The notes: generated by a model not told the origin, from the letters alone. 64,000 bases of DNA from Nucisporomicrobium flavum (GCF_016464385.1 NZ_JADMLH010000002.1:403691-467690), one strand, 5' to 3'. Counted from the first letter of the stretch, positions 53,746-63,331 are shown. Translations and numbers: made by a program.

Positions 53746-54123
53746 GTGGACGGGTATCTGGGTACGTACGCGACGCTGGGCCTGGTGCTGGGCGCCGGCG
53801 TGCTCGTCTTCGTCGGCGCGTTCGGGGCGAACAGGCTGCTCAGGCCCGCTCACCCGGCCGAGCCCTCCGGCAAGCGCATCGCGTACGAGAGCGGCATCGA
53901 CCCCGTCGGGGGCGACTGGGCTCAGGCGCAGATCCGCTACTACGTCTACGCGTACCTCTACGTGCTCTTCGCCGTCGAGGCGGTCTTCCTCTTCCCGTGG
54001 GCGGTCGTCTTCGACCGCCCCGGCTTCGGCGCGGTGACCGTCGCGGAGATGGGCATCTTCGTCGCGGTGCTCGCGCTCGGCATCCTGTACGCCTGGCGCA
54101 AGAAGATCCTCACCTGGACGTGA
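53746..54123 (+). CDS. nuoA: Orphan NADH-quinone oxidoreductase subunit A
   Basis: The 125-residue product has three membrane helices and the NuoA signature KRIAYESGIDPVGGDWAQAQIRYYVYAYLYVLFAVEAVFLFPWA. The gene is alone: no nuoB follows. It sits head-to-head with korAB. It may be a second NuoA serving a complex-I-like module encoded elsewhere, or a subunit that accepts electrons from KOR-reduced ferredoxin; both are inference. GTG 53746 is leaderless. Confidence 0.9.
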   Translation: MDGYLGTYATLGLVLGAGVLVFVGAFGANRLLRPAHPAEPSGKRIAYESGIDPVGGDWAQAQIRYYVYAYLYVLFAVEAVFLFPWAVVFDRPGFGAVTVAEMGIFVAVLALGILYAWRKKILTWT

Positions 54124-54180
54124 CCCCCTCGGGGGGTGGCGGGCTCGCCACGCCGCACCACTCGTGCCACGATCGTGCCC

Positions 54181-54741
54181 ATGGGTCAGCTTCTCCTCTT
54201 CGTCGTCGTGGCGCTCGTGGTCGCGGCGATCGTCTTCGGCGTGACCGTCATGGTGAGCGGCGGGGACCCCGGTCTCGCGCCGGTCGAGCCCGACGGCAAG
54301 GCGTTGCCGCTGCCCAGCGACCGGCCGCTGGCCGAGGAGGATGTGTTCCGGACCCGCTTCGACACGGTGTTCCGCGGCTACCGGATGGCGCAGGTCGACC
54401 AGGCGCTGCAGCGGGCGGCGTACGACATCGGCTACAAGACCGAGCTGATCAGCGTGCTGGAGGCCGAGGTCACGGCGCTGCGCGAGGGCCGCACGGCGGA
54501 CGCCGACGTGCTGCGCCGCGCGCGGGAAGCGGCGGTGGCGCCGCCGCCCGCGGTTCCGGCGTCGTCCGGCCCGGCGCCCGACATCCTGTCCTCGGACCCG
54601 GCTCCCTCGGATGCGTCGGCCGGGCCGGAGGCCGAGGCGCCGGCCGTGTCGTCGGCTGACTCGCCCGCCGCATCTCCGGCGAAGGAGGCTGACAAGGCGC
54701 CCGAAGCGGTGGCCGAGGAGAAGGCGGCGGAGCGCCGATGA
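54181..54741 (+). CDS. DivIVA-motif membrane protein
   Basis: The 186-residue product has one N-terminal membrane helix (LLLFVVVALVVAAIVFGVTVMV), a DivIVA-type motif (VFRTRFDTVFRGYRMAQVDQAL) with a short coiled coil, and an Ala/Pro/Glu-rich disordered tail. It may take part in polar growth or cell-envelope organisation. A similar gene precedes tagA in mycobacteria. It overlaps the SRPBCC gene by 4 nt. Confidence 0.85.
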   Translation: MGQLLLFVVVALVVAAIVFGVTVMVSGGDPGLAPVEPDGKALPLPSDRPLAEEDVFRTRFDTVFRGYRMAQVDQALQRAAYDIGYKTELISVLEAEVTALREGRTADADVLRRAREAAVAPPPAVPASSGPAPDILSSDPAPSDASAGPEAEAPAVSSADSPAASPAKEADKAPEAVAEEKAAERR

Positions 54742-55232
54742 GCGAGACCGAGCAGGTCGGTGGGCTCGGTGACGCCGCACGGCCGGGAACCGGTGAGGTC
54801 ACCGCCACCGTCATCGTCAACGCCCCGGCTCCCCGGGTCTTCGCCGCGTTCCTGAACTGGGAGAGGCAGAGCGAGTGGATCCCGTTCACCAAGGTGCGCG
54901 TGGTGGAGGGCGACGGGGGTGAGGGCAGCCTCATCGAGGCGGTCACGGCCGTCGGCCCGGCCGCGCTCCGCGACGAGTTCCGCGTGGTCCGCATCGACGC
55001 GCCGTACGAGCTGCGGGTCGTGCACTGCGGCAACGTGCTGCGCGGCCCCGGCTCGATGCGCTGCACGGCCATGGGCGGCGACCGTACGCAGGTGGTCATG
55101 CACGAGTGGTTCCACCTCCCCGGCCCCGTGGGGAAGCTGGCGTGGCCGGTGCTGTGGCCGGGTTCGAAGCTCGGCTTCAAGGGCGCGCTGAAGAAGTTCG
55201 GGCGGCTGGTCGAGGAGGGCAAGCTGCCCTGA
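54738..55232 (+). CDS. SRPBCC-family (START-like) protein
   Basis: The 164-residue product has the polyketide-cyclase/START-like pattern: ATVIVNAPAPRVFAAFLNWERQSEWIP at the N-terminus, beta-strand-rich middle, and a C-terminal amphipathic helix (LKKFGRLVEEG). It probably binds a hydrophobic ligand; the ligand is unknown. Coupled by ATGA to the DivIVA-motif gene. Confidence 0.83.
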   Translation: MSETEQVGGLGDAARPGTGEVTATVIVNAPAPRVFAAFLNWERQSEWIPFTKVRVVEGDGGEGSLIEAVTAVGPAALRDEFRVVRIDAPYELRVVHCGNVLRGPGSMRCTAMGGDRTQVVMHEWFHLPGPVGKLAWPVLWPGSKLGFKGALKKFGRLVEEGKLP

Positions 55233-55255
55233 CCGTTTTTGTCGGTGGGTGCTCC

Positions 55256-55261
55256 TAGGGT
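55256..55261 (+). promoter_or_regulatory. -10 element for leaderless tag gene
   Basis: TAGGGT is followed by 7 nt and ATG 55269. Confidence 0.45.
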
Positions 55262-55268
55262 GTCGCCC

Positions 55269-55904
55269 ATGACGGATGACATCTCGCCGTTGGGCGCTCC
55301 CACCATCGGCCTCGCCCCGGCGGACGCCCTGGCCCGGGGCCTGGTGATCGGCGAGGACGGGCTCGCCCGCTGCTTCTGGGGCGGCAGCACTCCCGACTAC
55401 GTGGCTTACCACGACACCGAGTGGGGCCGGCCGCTGCACGGCGACGACGCCCTCTTCGAACGCATGTGTCTCGAGGCGTTCCAGTCGGGCCTCTCCTGGA
55501 TCACCATCCTGCGCAAACGGCCCGCGTTCCGGCAGGCGTTCGCCGGCTTCTCGATCGAGGCGGTGGCGGCCTTCGACGCGAAGGACGCCGACCGGCTCAT
55601 GGCCGACCCGGGCATCGTCCGCAACCGGATGAAGGTCGACGCGGCGCTGCACAACGCCCGGGTCGCCGCCGACCTGCCCTCCGGCCTCTCCGAGCTGCTC
55701 TGGTCGTACGCCCCGGCTCCCCGGCCACGACCCGCCACCAGGCAGGACGTGCCGGCCACCACTCCGGAGTCCGCGGCCATGGCCAAGGACCTGAAGAAGC
55801 GCGGGTTCAAGTTCGTCGGGCCGACCACGGCGTACGCGCTCATGCAGGCGACCGGCATGGTGGACGACCACCTGGCGGGCTGCCACGTCCCGCCGGCCGG
55901 GTGA
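55269..55904 (+). CDS. tag: DNA-3-methyladenine glycosylase I
   Basis: The 211-residue repair enzyme excises 3-methyladenine. RCFWGGSTPDYVAYHDTEWG carries the zinc-binding Cys and the base-pocket residues; FERMCLEAFQSGLSW and the C-terminal HLAGCH supply further signature residues. ATG 55269 is leaderless, though the frame is open upstream to 55239. It follows the SRPBCC gene by 36 nt. Confidence 0.94.
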   Translation: MTDDISPLGAPTIGLAPADALARGLVIGEDGLARCFWGGSTPDYVAYHDTEWGRPLHGDDALFERMCLEAFQSGLSWITILRKRPAFRQAFAGFSIEAVAAFDAKDADRLMADPGIVRNRMKVDAALHNARVAADLPSGLSELLWSYAPAPRPRPATRQDVPATTPESAAMAKDLKKRGFKFVGPTTAYALMQATGMVDDHLAGCHVPPAG

Positions 55905-56028
55905 CGCGGGCGGGGCAAATGACCCGAGTCCGGGGATGCCGGCTGGGTGACGCGGGCCGGGTGACACGGGCGCCGGCCCGGCGGGGTCGGCGTCATGGCG
56001 CCCGGGGGGAGCGTGATGTCATAGGCGC

Positions 56029-56586
56029 ATGGCTCAATGGGCGGTGACCATTCCTGCGGACCGGTGGGCGACCGAGCGGTTGTTCCACCACGACACCCTG
56101 ACGGTGGCCGGCACTGCCGGCGTCGCACCCGCGCCCGGTGACGAGGTGCTGCTGGTGACCGAGGGGGCCACCCCGCACCTGGTGGCGCTCGGCGTGGTGG
56201 CGGAGCAGGAGTCGCGGCGGCGGGGGGCGCACGGGGTGCCCGAGGTCGAGGTGGCGTACACGCGGCGGTCGTTCGACGCGCCCGTGGCGGCCGGTGAGCT
56301 CGCGCTCGACGCGCCGATCACGGCCGTGGACCCCGAGGTGTTCCGCCGGCTCGCCGCCGGGCTGGGCGGCGACCGGGACAAGCAGACGTGGCTGGTCAGC
56401 CTGGACCTGCCGATCGAGGCGGCCACCCCGGCCGAGGCCGTACGCCAGTTCTGGTCGTACGTGGTGGAGCTGGGGCCGGCCGAGCTGCCCACGTTCGTCT
56501 CGCCGTCCGGCGACGAGCTGGCGATGCAGGCGTTCGTGCTCGGCGAGGAGGCCAACCTCGATCCCGAGGAGGACGAGGAGGACTGA
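56029..56586 (+). CDS. Hypothetical protein, acidic C-terminus
   Basis: The 185-residue product is not recognised. It is rich in beta-strand-like segments (PGDEVLLVTEG, HLVALGVVAEQE) that faintly recall PUA/EVE folds, and ends in an acidic tail PEEDEED. There is no signal peptide or membrane helix. The start is ATG 56029. No operon partner; a terminator follows. Confidence 0.7.
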   Translation: MAQWAVTIPADRWATERLFHHDTLTVAGTAGVAPAPGDEVLLVTEGATPHLVALGVVAEQESRRRGAHGVPEVEVAYTRRSFDAPVAAGELALDAPITAVDPEVFRRLAAGLGGDRDKQTWLVSLDLPIEAATPAEAVRQFWSYVVELGPAELPTFVSPSGDELAMQAFVLGEEANLDPEEDEED

Positions 56587-56606
56587 CCGCCTCGGCACAG
56601 CGGAGA

Positions 56607-56635
56607 CGGGCCCCGGAGCAGCGCTCCGGGGCCCG
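56607..56635. terminator. Convergent terminator hairpin
   Basis: A 13-bp GC stem (56607-56619 with 56623-56635) with a 3-nt loop lies between the hypothetical gene and the minus-strand protease gene. Confidence 0.68.
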
Positions 56636-56653
56636 CTGTCATGTCCGGGTGGG

Positions 56654-57580
<927 letters not shown>

Positions 57581-57618
57581 CTATCCCGAAAGACTCATAT
57601 CGCGGGGCGGGGGTGCGC

Positions 57619-58407
57619 TCAACGGCCCTCGAAGACCGGCTTCTGCTTGGCGACGAAGGACGTCACCGCGTTCCGGTGGTCGCTGGTGGCCCCGCAGATC
57701 GCCTGGGCCTGCGCCTCCGCCGCCAGCGCGTCCGACAGCGTGCCCGCCGTACCGATGGAGAGCTCGCGCTTGATCGCCGCGTACGCGACCGTCGGGCCGG
57801 CGGCGAGCCGGGCGGCGAACTCCTGGGCCGTCGGCAGCACCTGCTCGTCGTCGTCGAGCAGCTGGGTGAGCAGGCCGTACTCGTAGCACTGCTGGGCGCG
57901 CACCGGCTCGGCCAGCAGGAGCAGCTCGAGGGCGCGGGCGCGGCCGACGATGTGCGGCAGGGACCACGACACGCCCGAGTCGCCGGCGAGGCCGACGTTG
58001 GCGAAGGCCATGAGGAACATCGTCTTCGGTCCGCCGATGCGGAAGTCGGCGAGCAGGGCGAGCGAGGCGCCCGCGCCGGCCGCGGTGCCCCGTACGGCCG
58101 CGACGACCGGCTTCGGCAGGCTCGCGAGCCGCTGCGCGATCGGGTTGTAGTGGGCCCGGACGGTGTCGAGGTCGGTCGAGCCGCGTTCGAGGATGCCCGC
58201 GTGCTCGCGCAGGTCCTGACCGACGCAGAACGCCTTGCCCGCCCCGGCGAGGACCACTGCCCGCACCGAACGGTCCCCCTCGATCTCGGCGAGCGTGTCC
58301 CGCAGCGCCTCCTTGAGGTCGACATCGAGGGAGTTCATGGCGTCGGGGCGGTTGAGGGTCAGGGTGACGACCGCGTCGGCGCGGTCGACGAGCAGCGAGT
58401 CGGTCAT
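57619..58407 (-). CDS. Enoyl-CoA hydratase/isomerase family protein
   Basis: The 262-residue crotonase-fold product has VTLTLNRPDAMNSLD, the oxyanion-hole segment FCVGQDLREHAG, and RGTAAGAGASLALLADFRI. It resembles the PaaG/PaaF group of the phenylacetate pathway, which fits the coupled PaaX-type regulator upstream (ATGA overlap). The exact reaction is not certain; no other paa gene is in the window. Confidence 0.87.
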   Translation of the reverse strand: MTDSLLVDRADAVVTLTLNRPDAMNSLDVDLKEALRDTLAEIEGDRSVRAVVLAGAGKAFCVGQDLREHAGILERGSTDLDTVRAHYNPIAQRLASLPKPVVAAVRGTAAGAGASLALLADFRIGGPKTMFLMAFANVGLAGDSGVSWSLPHIVGRARALELLLLAEPVRAQQCYEYGLLTQLLDDDEQVLPTAQEFAARLAAGPTVAYAAIKRELSIGTAGTLSDALAAEAQAQAICGATSDHRNAVTSFVAKQKPVFEGR

Positions 58408-59216
58408 GTGTCTGAGAATCCCACACGGCTGTTACGGGATGCTGAGGCGAGGCAGCGCTCCACGAAGCGGTCGGCGGCGGGGCGCAGGCGGGCCGCGTGC
58501 CTGTCGAAGAAGGAGGCGGCGCCGACCCCGGGCCAGCGGGGCGGCAGCAGCGACGCCGGCAGCTGCGGGTCGCGGAAGAGGAACGAGCGCCACGCGTGCA
58601 CGAGCTGGAAGCGGGCCGCGTACGCCTCCTCGTCCGAGCTGCGGGCGGTGATCGCGGTGACGGCCGGGCGCTGGGCGGCCACGAACTCCTCGTACGCCTT
58701 TCCGATCTCCTCGAGGTTCCACGCCCGTCCCACCACGTGGGCGGCCCCCGGGGAACCCGCGGCGTGCCCGGCGCTGAACCGCTCGTACGTGACCCCGGTC
58801 CCGGTGAGCACCGCGTCGACCTCCTCGGCCGCCCGCGGCGCGACCCAGGCCCTGTCGTCGAGCATCCCGTACCCGAGGAAGGCGAGCCGTTGGGCCTCGC
58901 GGCGCGGGAGCGGCGCGCCGAGCAGGACCAGATCGAAGCGGCCGTCCCAGCCGGAGCGGCCGGTGCGGTAGATCCGCGCGGAAGCTTCGTCGAGCCTCCG
59001 GGCGGCCTTGGGGGTGAGCAGATAGCCTGGCCCGGACCCGAGTCGCAGCGGATGCAGCCAGCCCTGCCGCACCATGCGGGAGACCGCGGTGCGCACGGCG
59101 GGGGCGGCGATGCCGAGCGGCGCGAGCAGTTTGACGAGGGCCGCGACGGGCGCCCGGCCGCCTCTGGGGCGCAGGTAGTCGCCGTAGAGGTCGAAGAGTG
59201 CCGACCGCGCCTGCAT
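58404..59216 (-). CDS. paaX: PaaX-family transcriptional repressor
   Basis: The 270-residue product has the PaaX N-terminal winged helix (SALFDLYGDYLRPRGG...APAVRTAVSRMVRQGWL) and the C-terminal PaaX domain. PaaX represses phenylacetate genes until phenylacetyl-CoA binds. ATG 59216 is preferred to 59264. An 8-bp inverted repeat with 23-bp spacer lies just upstream, so it probably autoregulates the paaX-crotonase operon. Confidence 0.88.
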   Translation of the reverse strand: MQARSALFDLYGDYLRPRGGRAPVAALVKLLAPLGIAAPAVRTAVSRMVRQGWLHPLRLGSGPGYLLTPKAARRLDEASARIYRTGRSGWDGRFDLVLLGAPLPRREAQRLAFLGYGMLDDRAWVAPRAAEEVDAVLTGTGVTYERFSAGHAAGSPGAAHVVGRAWNLEEIGKAYEEFVAAQRPAVTAITARSSDEEAYAARFQLVHAWRSFLFRDPQLPASLLPPRWPGVGAASFFDRHAARLRPAADRFVERCLASASRNSRVGFSDT

Positions 59217-59226
59217 GACCGCACAT

Positions 59227-59265
59227 TGTGACAGTCCGAAAGACGATATGCTAGACGCTGTCACA
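59227..59265. promoter_or_regulatory. Candidate PaaX operator
   Basis: TGTGACAG (59227-59234) and CTGTCACA (59258-59265) are perfect inverse complements 23 bp apart (centres 31 bp apart, about three helical turns), 11-49 bp upstream of paaX. A -10-like TAGCAT on the minus strand (59253-59248) lies between them. PaaX is known to bind long-spaced palindromes. Confidence 0.6.
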
Positions 59266-59505
59266 TCAGCCCGGGCTGGGTTTGGGTTCGCCGGTGTTCA
59301 TCAGGGAAAATGTTTGATCGGCACGGTGGGCCCTGTCGCGTGACTTTGTGGCGAGGCCCGCAACGCTGCGGTCTCGGGTCGGTCCAGCGGGCACGATCCC
59401 GGCGGTCGGCAACGAGTACGGCGCACTGTGGGGCTGAGCACAGGGCGTGATGAAGTGGCTGTGGGGCAACCCACCGTCCCTGATGTAGGTCTGAGGGGAG
59501 ACAAG

Positions 59506-59673
59506 ATGGCGGCGATGAAGCCGCGGACGGGCGATGGTCCGCTGGAGGTCACCAAGGAAGGGCGCGGCATCGTCATGCGCGTCCCGCTGGAAGGTGGTGG
59601 CCGTCTCGTCGTTGAGATGACTCCGGACGAGGCCAACGCGCTGGGTGACGCGTTGAAGGCGATCGCCGGCTGA
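59506..59673 (+). CDS. DUF3117 small protein
   Basis: The 55-residue product (starts MAAMKPRTGDGPLEVTKEG) matches the actinobacterial DUF3117 family, compact and beta-rich, function unknown. GAGGGGAG just upstream supports ATG 59506. The gene is strongly conserved in actinobacteria; in mycobacteria it follows tagA, here about 3.6 kb away. The 289-bp gap before it holds the PaaX operator and its promoter. Confidence 0.92.
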   Translation: MAAMKPRTGDGPLEVTKEGRGIVMRVPLEGGGRLVVEMTPDEANALGDALKAIAG

Positions 59674-59684
59674 CGTTTCACGTG

Positions 59685-59720
59685 GCCCGCCGGTACGGTA
59701 CCGCCGTACCGGCGGGCTTT
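59685..59720 (+). terminator. Strong intrinsic terminator after DUF3117 gene
   Basis: A 14-bp perfect stem (59685-59698 with 59704-59717) with a 5-nt loop is followed by TTT, 11 nt after the stop codon. Confidence 0.88.
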
Positions 59721-59749
59721 CCATGTCTTCGGGGAAGGGTCATCCTCCA

Positions 59750-61159
59750 GTGTTCGCGATACGCCTGGTGACGGCGCCGGAGCCGGGGACCCGCGTGCTT
59801 GCCGCGGACGATTCCGGCGTGCTCGCGGGCGGCGACGACGAGACCGCCGAGCTGCACCGCACCGCCGACGAACCGGGACGGGCGGGCGCCGTGCAGGTGG
59901 TGCCGCGTCCGCTGCGTACCCCGGCCAAGATCGTGATCGTCGGCGTCGGCGCGGGTGACGAGGCCGGGTGGCGTGCCGCCGGATCCGCCGCGGTCCGCGC
60001 CGTGCGACCCGACGAGGCGCTGCACGTCGTGCTGCCCGACGGCGTTGACGCGGCGGCCGTGCGAGGGCTCGCCGAGGGCGTCTGGTTCGCGGCCTACCGG
60101 TTCCGCGATGCCGTCGACGGCCCCCGGTCCGTCGAGGTCACGCTGCAGACCTCCACCCCTGATGCGTACGCGGAAAGCCTTGAGACCGCCCGCGCGACCG
60201 CCGCGGCGACCTGGCTGGCCCGCGACCTGACCAATATGCCGTCGTCGGTGAAGAACCCGGCCTGGTTCGCCGCGCAGGTGGTGACCGAGGCGGCGACACG
60301 CCCGGGTTTGACCGTGACCGTGCGCGAACCGGAGCAGCTGCGCGCCGAGGGCTTCGGTGGCCTGCTGGCCGTCGGCGGCGGCTCCGCGACCCCGCCCCGG
60401 CTGGTGGAGCTGGCCTGGCGGCCGGAGGGCGCGACCCGGCACGTCGTCCTGGTCGGCAAGGGCATCACGTTCGACACCGGCGGCCTCTCGATCAAGACGC
60501 GCGACGGCATGAAGCTCATGAAGAAGGACATGGGTGGCGCTGCGACCGTCGTCGCCGCCACGCTGGCCGCGGCGGACCTGGGCCTTCCCGTACGCATCAC
60601 CGCGCTCGCGCCCCTGGCGGAGAACGCGGTCAGCGGCTCGGCGTACCGGCCGGGTGACGTGATCACGCAGTGGGACGGCAGCACGACGGAGACCACCAAC
60701 TCCGACGCGGAGGGCCGGCTCGTGCTCGCCGACGCCCTGGGGTACGCCGTCGCCCGCCTGGACCCGGACGTGGTGCTCGACGTGGCCACGCTGACCGGCG
60801 CCAACTCCGTGGCCCTGGGCAAGCGCACCGCCGCCCTCTACAGCCACGACGACGCCCTCGCCGAGGCCCTCGAATCGGCCGGGCGGGCCGCCGGGGAGCG
60901 GATGTGGCGGCTGCCGCTGCCCGACGACTACGTCGAATACCTGCACAGCGACATCGCCGACCGGCACAGCTCACCCGCCCGGGGTGCGGGGTCCGTGGTC
61001 GCCGCCCTGTTCCTGAGCGAGTTCCTGGGCGACAAGGTCGGCAGCTGGGCGCACATCGACATGTCGGCGCCCAGCTGGGCCGAGACCCACGAGGGCGACC
61101 TCACCAAGGGCGCCACCGGCTGGGGCGTACGGACGCTCCTGCGCTACCTCAGCGCCTGA
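59750..61159 (+). CDS. pepA: Leucyl aminopeptidase (M17)
   Basis: The 469-residue metallopeptidase has the two-metal site: GKGITFDTGGLSIK (Lys, Asp), MKKDMGGAATV (Asp), and NSDAEGRLVLADAL (Asp, Glu, Arg). Its N-terminal domain is degenerate as usual. It removes N-terminal residues from peptides in the cytosol. GTG 59750 is chosen; GGGGAAGGG at 59731-59739 is 10 nt upstream. An ATG at 59723 would start inside the terminator region and is less likely. Confidence 0.94.
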   Translation: MFAIRLVTAPEPGTRVLAADDSGVLAGGDDETAELHRTADEPGRAGAVQVVPRPLRTPAKIVIVGVGAGDEAGWRAAGSAAVRAVRPDEALHVVLPDGVDAAAVRGLAEGVWFAAYRFRDAVDGPRSVEVTLQTSTPDAYAESLETARATAAATWLARDLTNMPSSVKNPAWFAAQVVTEAATRPGLTVTVREPEQLRAEGFGGLLAVGGGSATPPRLVELAWRPEGATRHVVLVGKGITFDTGGLSIKTRDGMKLMKKDMGGAATVVAATLAAADLGLPVRITALAPLAENAVSGSAYRPGDVITQWDGSTTETTNSDAEGRLVLADALGYAVARLDPDVVLDVATLTGANSVALGKRTAALYSHDDALAEALESAGRAAGERMWRLPLPDDYVEYLHSDIADRHSSPARGAGSVVAALFLSEFLGDKVGSWAHIDMSAPSWAETHEGDLTKGATGWGVRTLLRYLSA

Positions 61160-61173
61160 CGGCGACCGCTTCC

Positions 61174-61869
61174 TTACCGCTTGACGGCGGCCAGGACGCC
61201 GGCGCCGGCCGGGATCAGGGCCGGGATCCACTCCTCGGACTCCCGGACCGCCTTCACCGTCTCGCGGATCGTGATCGTGTCCACGTCCCGGGCCGCGGGG
61301 TCGCTGATCCGGCCGCCGGCCAGCGCGCCGTTCACCACCAGGACACCGCCGCGGCGCAGCAGCCGCAGCGCCGCCTCGGCACACGCACCGAACTCCGTGG
61401 CGTCCGCGTCGACGAAGACCAGGTCGTAGACGCCGTCCGCGAGCCGGGGGAGGACGTCGAGCGCGCGGCCGGTGATGATGCGCGTCCGGGACGCGGCGAA
61501 ACCGGCCTCGGCGAAGATGCGCCGGGCGATGCGCTGGTGCTCGTTCTCGACGTCGATCGTGGTGAGCACCCCGTCGGGCCGCATGCCGCGCAGCAGCCAG
61601 ACGCCGCTGACCCCCGTACCCGTGCCGATCTCGACGACCGACTTGGCGCTGCCCGCGGCGGCCAGCAGGCTGAGCACGGACCCCGCGCCGGGTGTCACGC
61701 AGGAGAGCCCCACCTCACGGGCGAGGCTGCGGGCGGTCTGCAGCACGACGTCCTCGGCGGCGTACGCCTCCGCGAACTGCATGGACTGCGCGCTGGGGGT
61801 GCCGAGCTGGCGGGCTGCGGTGACGATGACGAACCTCCGTGTGGGATGCGCGGGAGACAACCGGTGCAC
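61174..61869 (-). CDS. Class I O-methyltransferase (COMT-like)
   Basis: The product has VVEIGTGTGVSGVWLLRGM (motif I), LTTIDVENEHQRIARRIF, and DLVFVDADATEF (motif V), the CCoAMT/O-methyltransferase family. It lies opposite htrA-tatB as in mycobacteria. The start is unresolved: GTG 61869 or TTG 61860 lack a ribosome-binding site, whereas GGAGG at 61832-61836 points to an ATC at 61827, a rare start codon; an ATG further in would cut conserved residues. Substrate unknown. Confidence 0.82.
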   Translation of the reverse strand: MHRLSPAHPTRRFVIVTAARQLGTPSAQSMQFAEAYAAEDVVLQTARSLAREVGLSCVTPGAGSVLSLLAAAGSAKSVVEIGTGTGVSGVWLLRGMRPDGVLTTIDVENEHQRIARRIFAEAGFAASRTRIITGRALDVLPRLADGVYDLVFVDADATEFGACAEAALRLLRRGGVLVVNGALAGGRISDPAARDVDTITIRETVKAVRESEEWIPALIPAGAGVLAAVKR

Positions 61870-62040
61870 ATCGGGTATGAGCGTAGAGCGATGCACTCCC
61901 TTCGCGCACCGGGACTTCGGCGGCGGAAAGCGGCGATGAGACGCTCGGGGGACCCCGCAGAGCGGATGACCGCCACCGATCCGTGTCATCCTGGATGCGG
62001 AAGCCCCCGGGCTTCGAGGACGACGAGTGGAGGCACCCAC

Positions 62041-63303
62041 GTGACCGACGGCTGGAACTGGCGCCGGCCCCAGCCGCCACCCGCGGCGCCTCCGGCGGCG
62101 GGTGGCTCGCCCTGGTGGTCCGACGCGCTGGCCGACCCGTGGCGCGACCCGTACGCGCCGTCCGCCGTGGTCGTGTCCAGCGCACCGGTCAGCACCGGGC
62201 CGGCGCCCGAGCCGGTCGCCGACCCCGACGCGCCCCGCCGCTCGCTCACCCCGATCCTGATGATCTGCCTGCTCACGGCCCTGCTGGCGGGTGGCCTCGG
62301 CGGCACCCTCGGGTACGTGTTCGCGACCCGCAGCGGCGTCGGCGGCGGCACCCAGCTGGGCGGGACACCGCTGGCGGCGCCGAGCGCGGCCCAGCGGGCG
62401 CCCGAGTCGTTCGGCGGGGTCGCCAAGCAGGTGCTGCCCAGCGTGGTCACCGTACGGGTCACCGGCGCGATCGGTTCCGGCTTCGTGGCGTCCGCGGACG
62501 GCTACGTCATCACCAACGACCACGTCGTCGAGGGCGCGGGCAAGACGATGGCGGTGTCGTTCAGCGACGGCTCCACGGCCTCCGCGACGCTGGTGGGGCG
62601 CGACCCCGAGTCCGACATCGCAGTGATCAAGGTCTCCAAGAGCAATCTGCCGGCGGTCCAGTTCGGCGACTCGGACTCGATCGCGGTCGGTGACCCCGTG
62701 CTCGCGTTCGGCTCCCCGCTGGCGCTGGTCAACACGGTCACCCAGGGCATCGTCAGCGCGCTCGACCGGACCATCCAGGCCGGCGACCCGGGCGGCACGA
62801 CCCGCTACTACGCGGCCATCCAGACCGACGCCGCGGTCAACCAGGGCAACTCCGGCGGCCCGCTGGTCGACGCGGCCGGCCGCGTGGTGGGCGTCAACTC
62901 GGTGATCCGCTCGGTGGGCGGCAGCGAGGAGGCGGCCGGCAACATCGGCCTCGCCTTCGCCATCCCGATCAACCAGGCCCGGCGCATCGCCGAGGACATC
63001 ATCGACACCGGCAAGGCCCGGCGTACGGTGATCGGCGCGGAGGTCTCCGCCGGCGGCTCCACGGGCTCCAGCGGCTCCACCGGGGCGCGGCTGCGTGCGG
63101 TCGAGCCGGCCGGCCCGGCGGCGGCCGCGGGCTTGAAATCCGGCGACGTGATCACGAAGATCGACGGGCACGTGCTGGAGGACGGCACCGACCTGATCGC
63201 CCTGGTCCGCAAGTACGCTCCGGGCGCTACCGTCTCGGTGGAATACCGCCGGGGCACCAGCACACAGACGGCGTCAGTAACCTTGGCAGCCGACGCGAAG
63301 TGA
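62041..63303 (+). CDS. HtrA-like trypsin/PDZ serine protease
   Basis: The 420-residue product has a Pro-rich cytosolic N-terminus, one membrane helix (ILMICLLTALLAGGLGGTLGYVF), a trypsin-like protease domain with His in TNDHVV, Asp in ESDIAVI and Ser in NQGNSGGPL, and a C-terminal PDZ domain (LRAVEPAGPAAAAGLKSGDVI). It is an envelope quality-control protease. GTG 62041 has GGAGG 7 nt upstream. In mycobacteria the sigE-rseA pair precedes the homolog; here there is none. Confidence 0.93.
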   Translation: MTDGWNWRRPQPPPAAPPAAGGSPWWSDALADPWRDPYAPSAVVVSSAPVSTGPAPEPVADPDAPRRSLTPILMICLLTALLAGGLGGTLGYVFATRSGVGGGTQLGGTPLAAPSAAQRAPESFGGVAKQVLPSVVTVRVTGAIGSGFVASADGYVITNDHVVEGAGKTMAVSFSDGSTASATLVGRDPESDIAVIKVSKSNLPAVQFGDSDSIAVGDPVLAFGSPLALVNTVTQGIVSALDRTIQAGDPGGTTRYYAAIQTDAAVNQGNSGGPLVDAAGRVVGVNSVIRSVGGSEEAAGNIGLAFAIPINQARRIAEDIIDTGKARRTVIGAEVSAGGSTGSSGSTGARLRAVEPAGPAAAAGLKSGDVITKIDGHVLEDGTDLIALVRKYAPGATVSVEYRRGTSTQTASVTLAADAK

Positions 63304-63331
63304 GAGGCCCTCACGGGCAGGGGAGGCCGCC

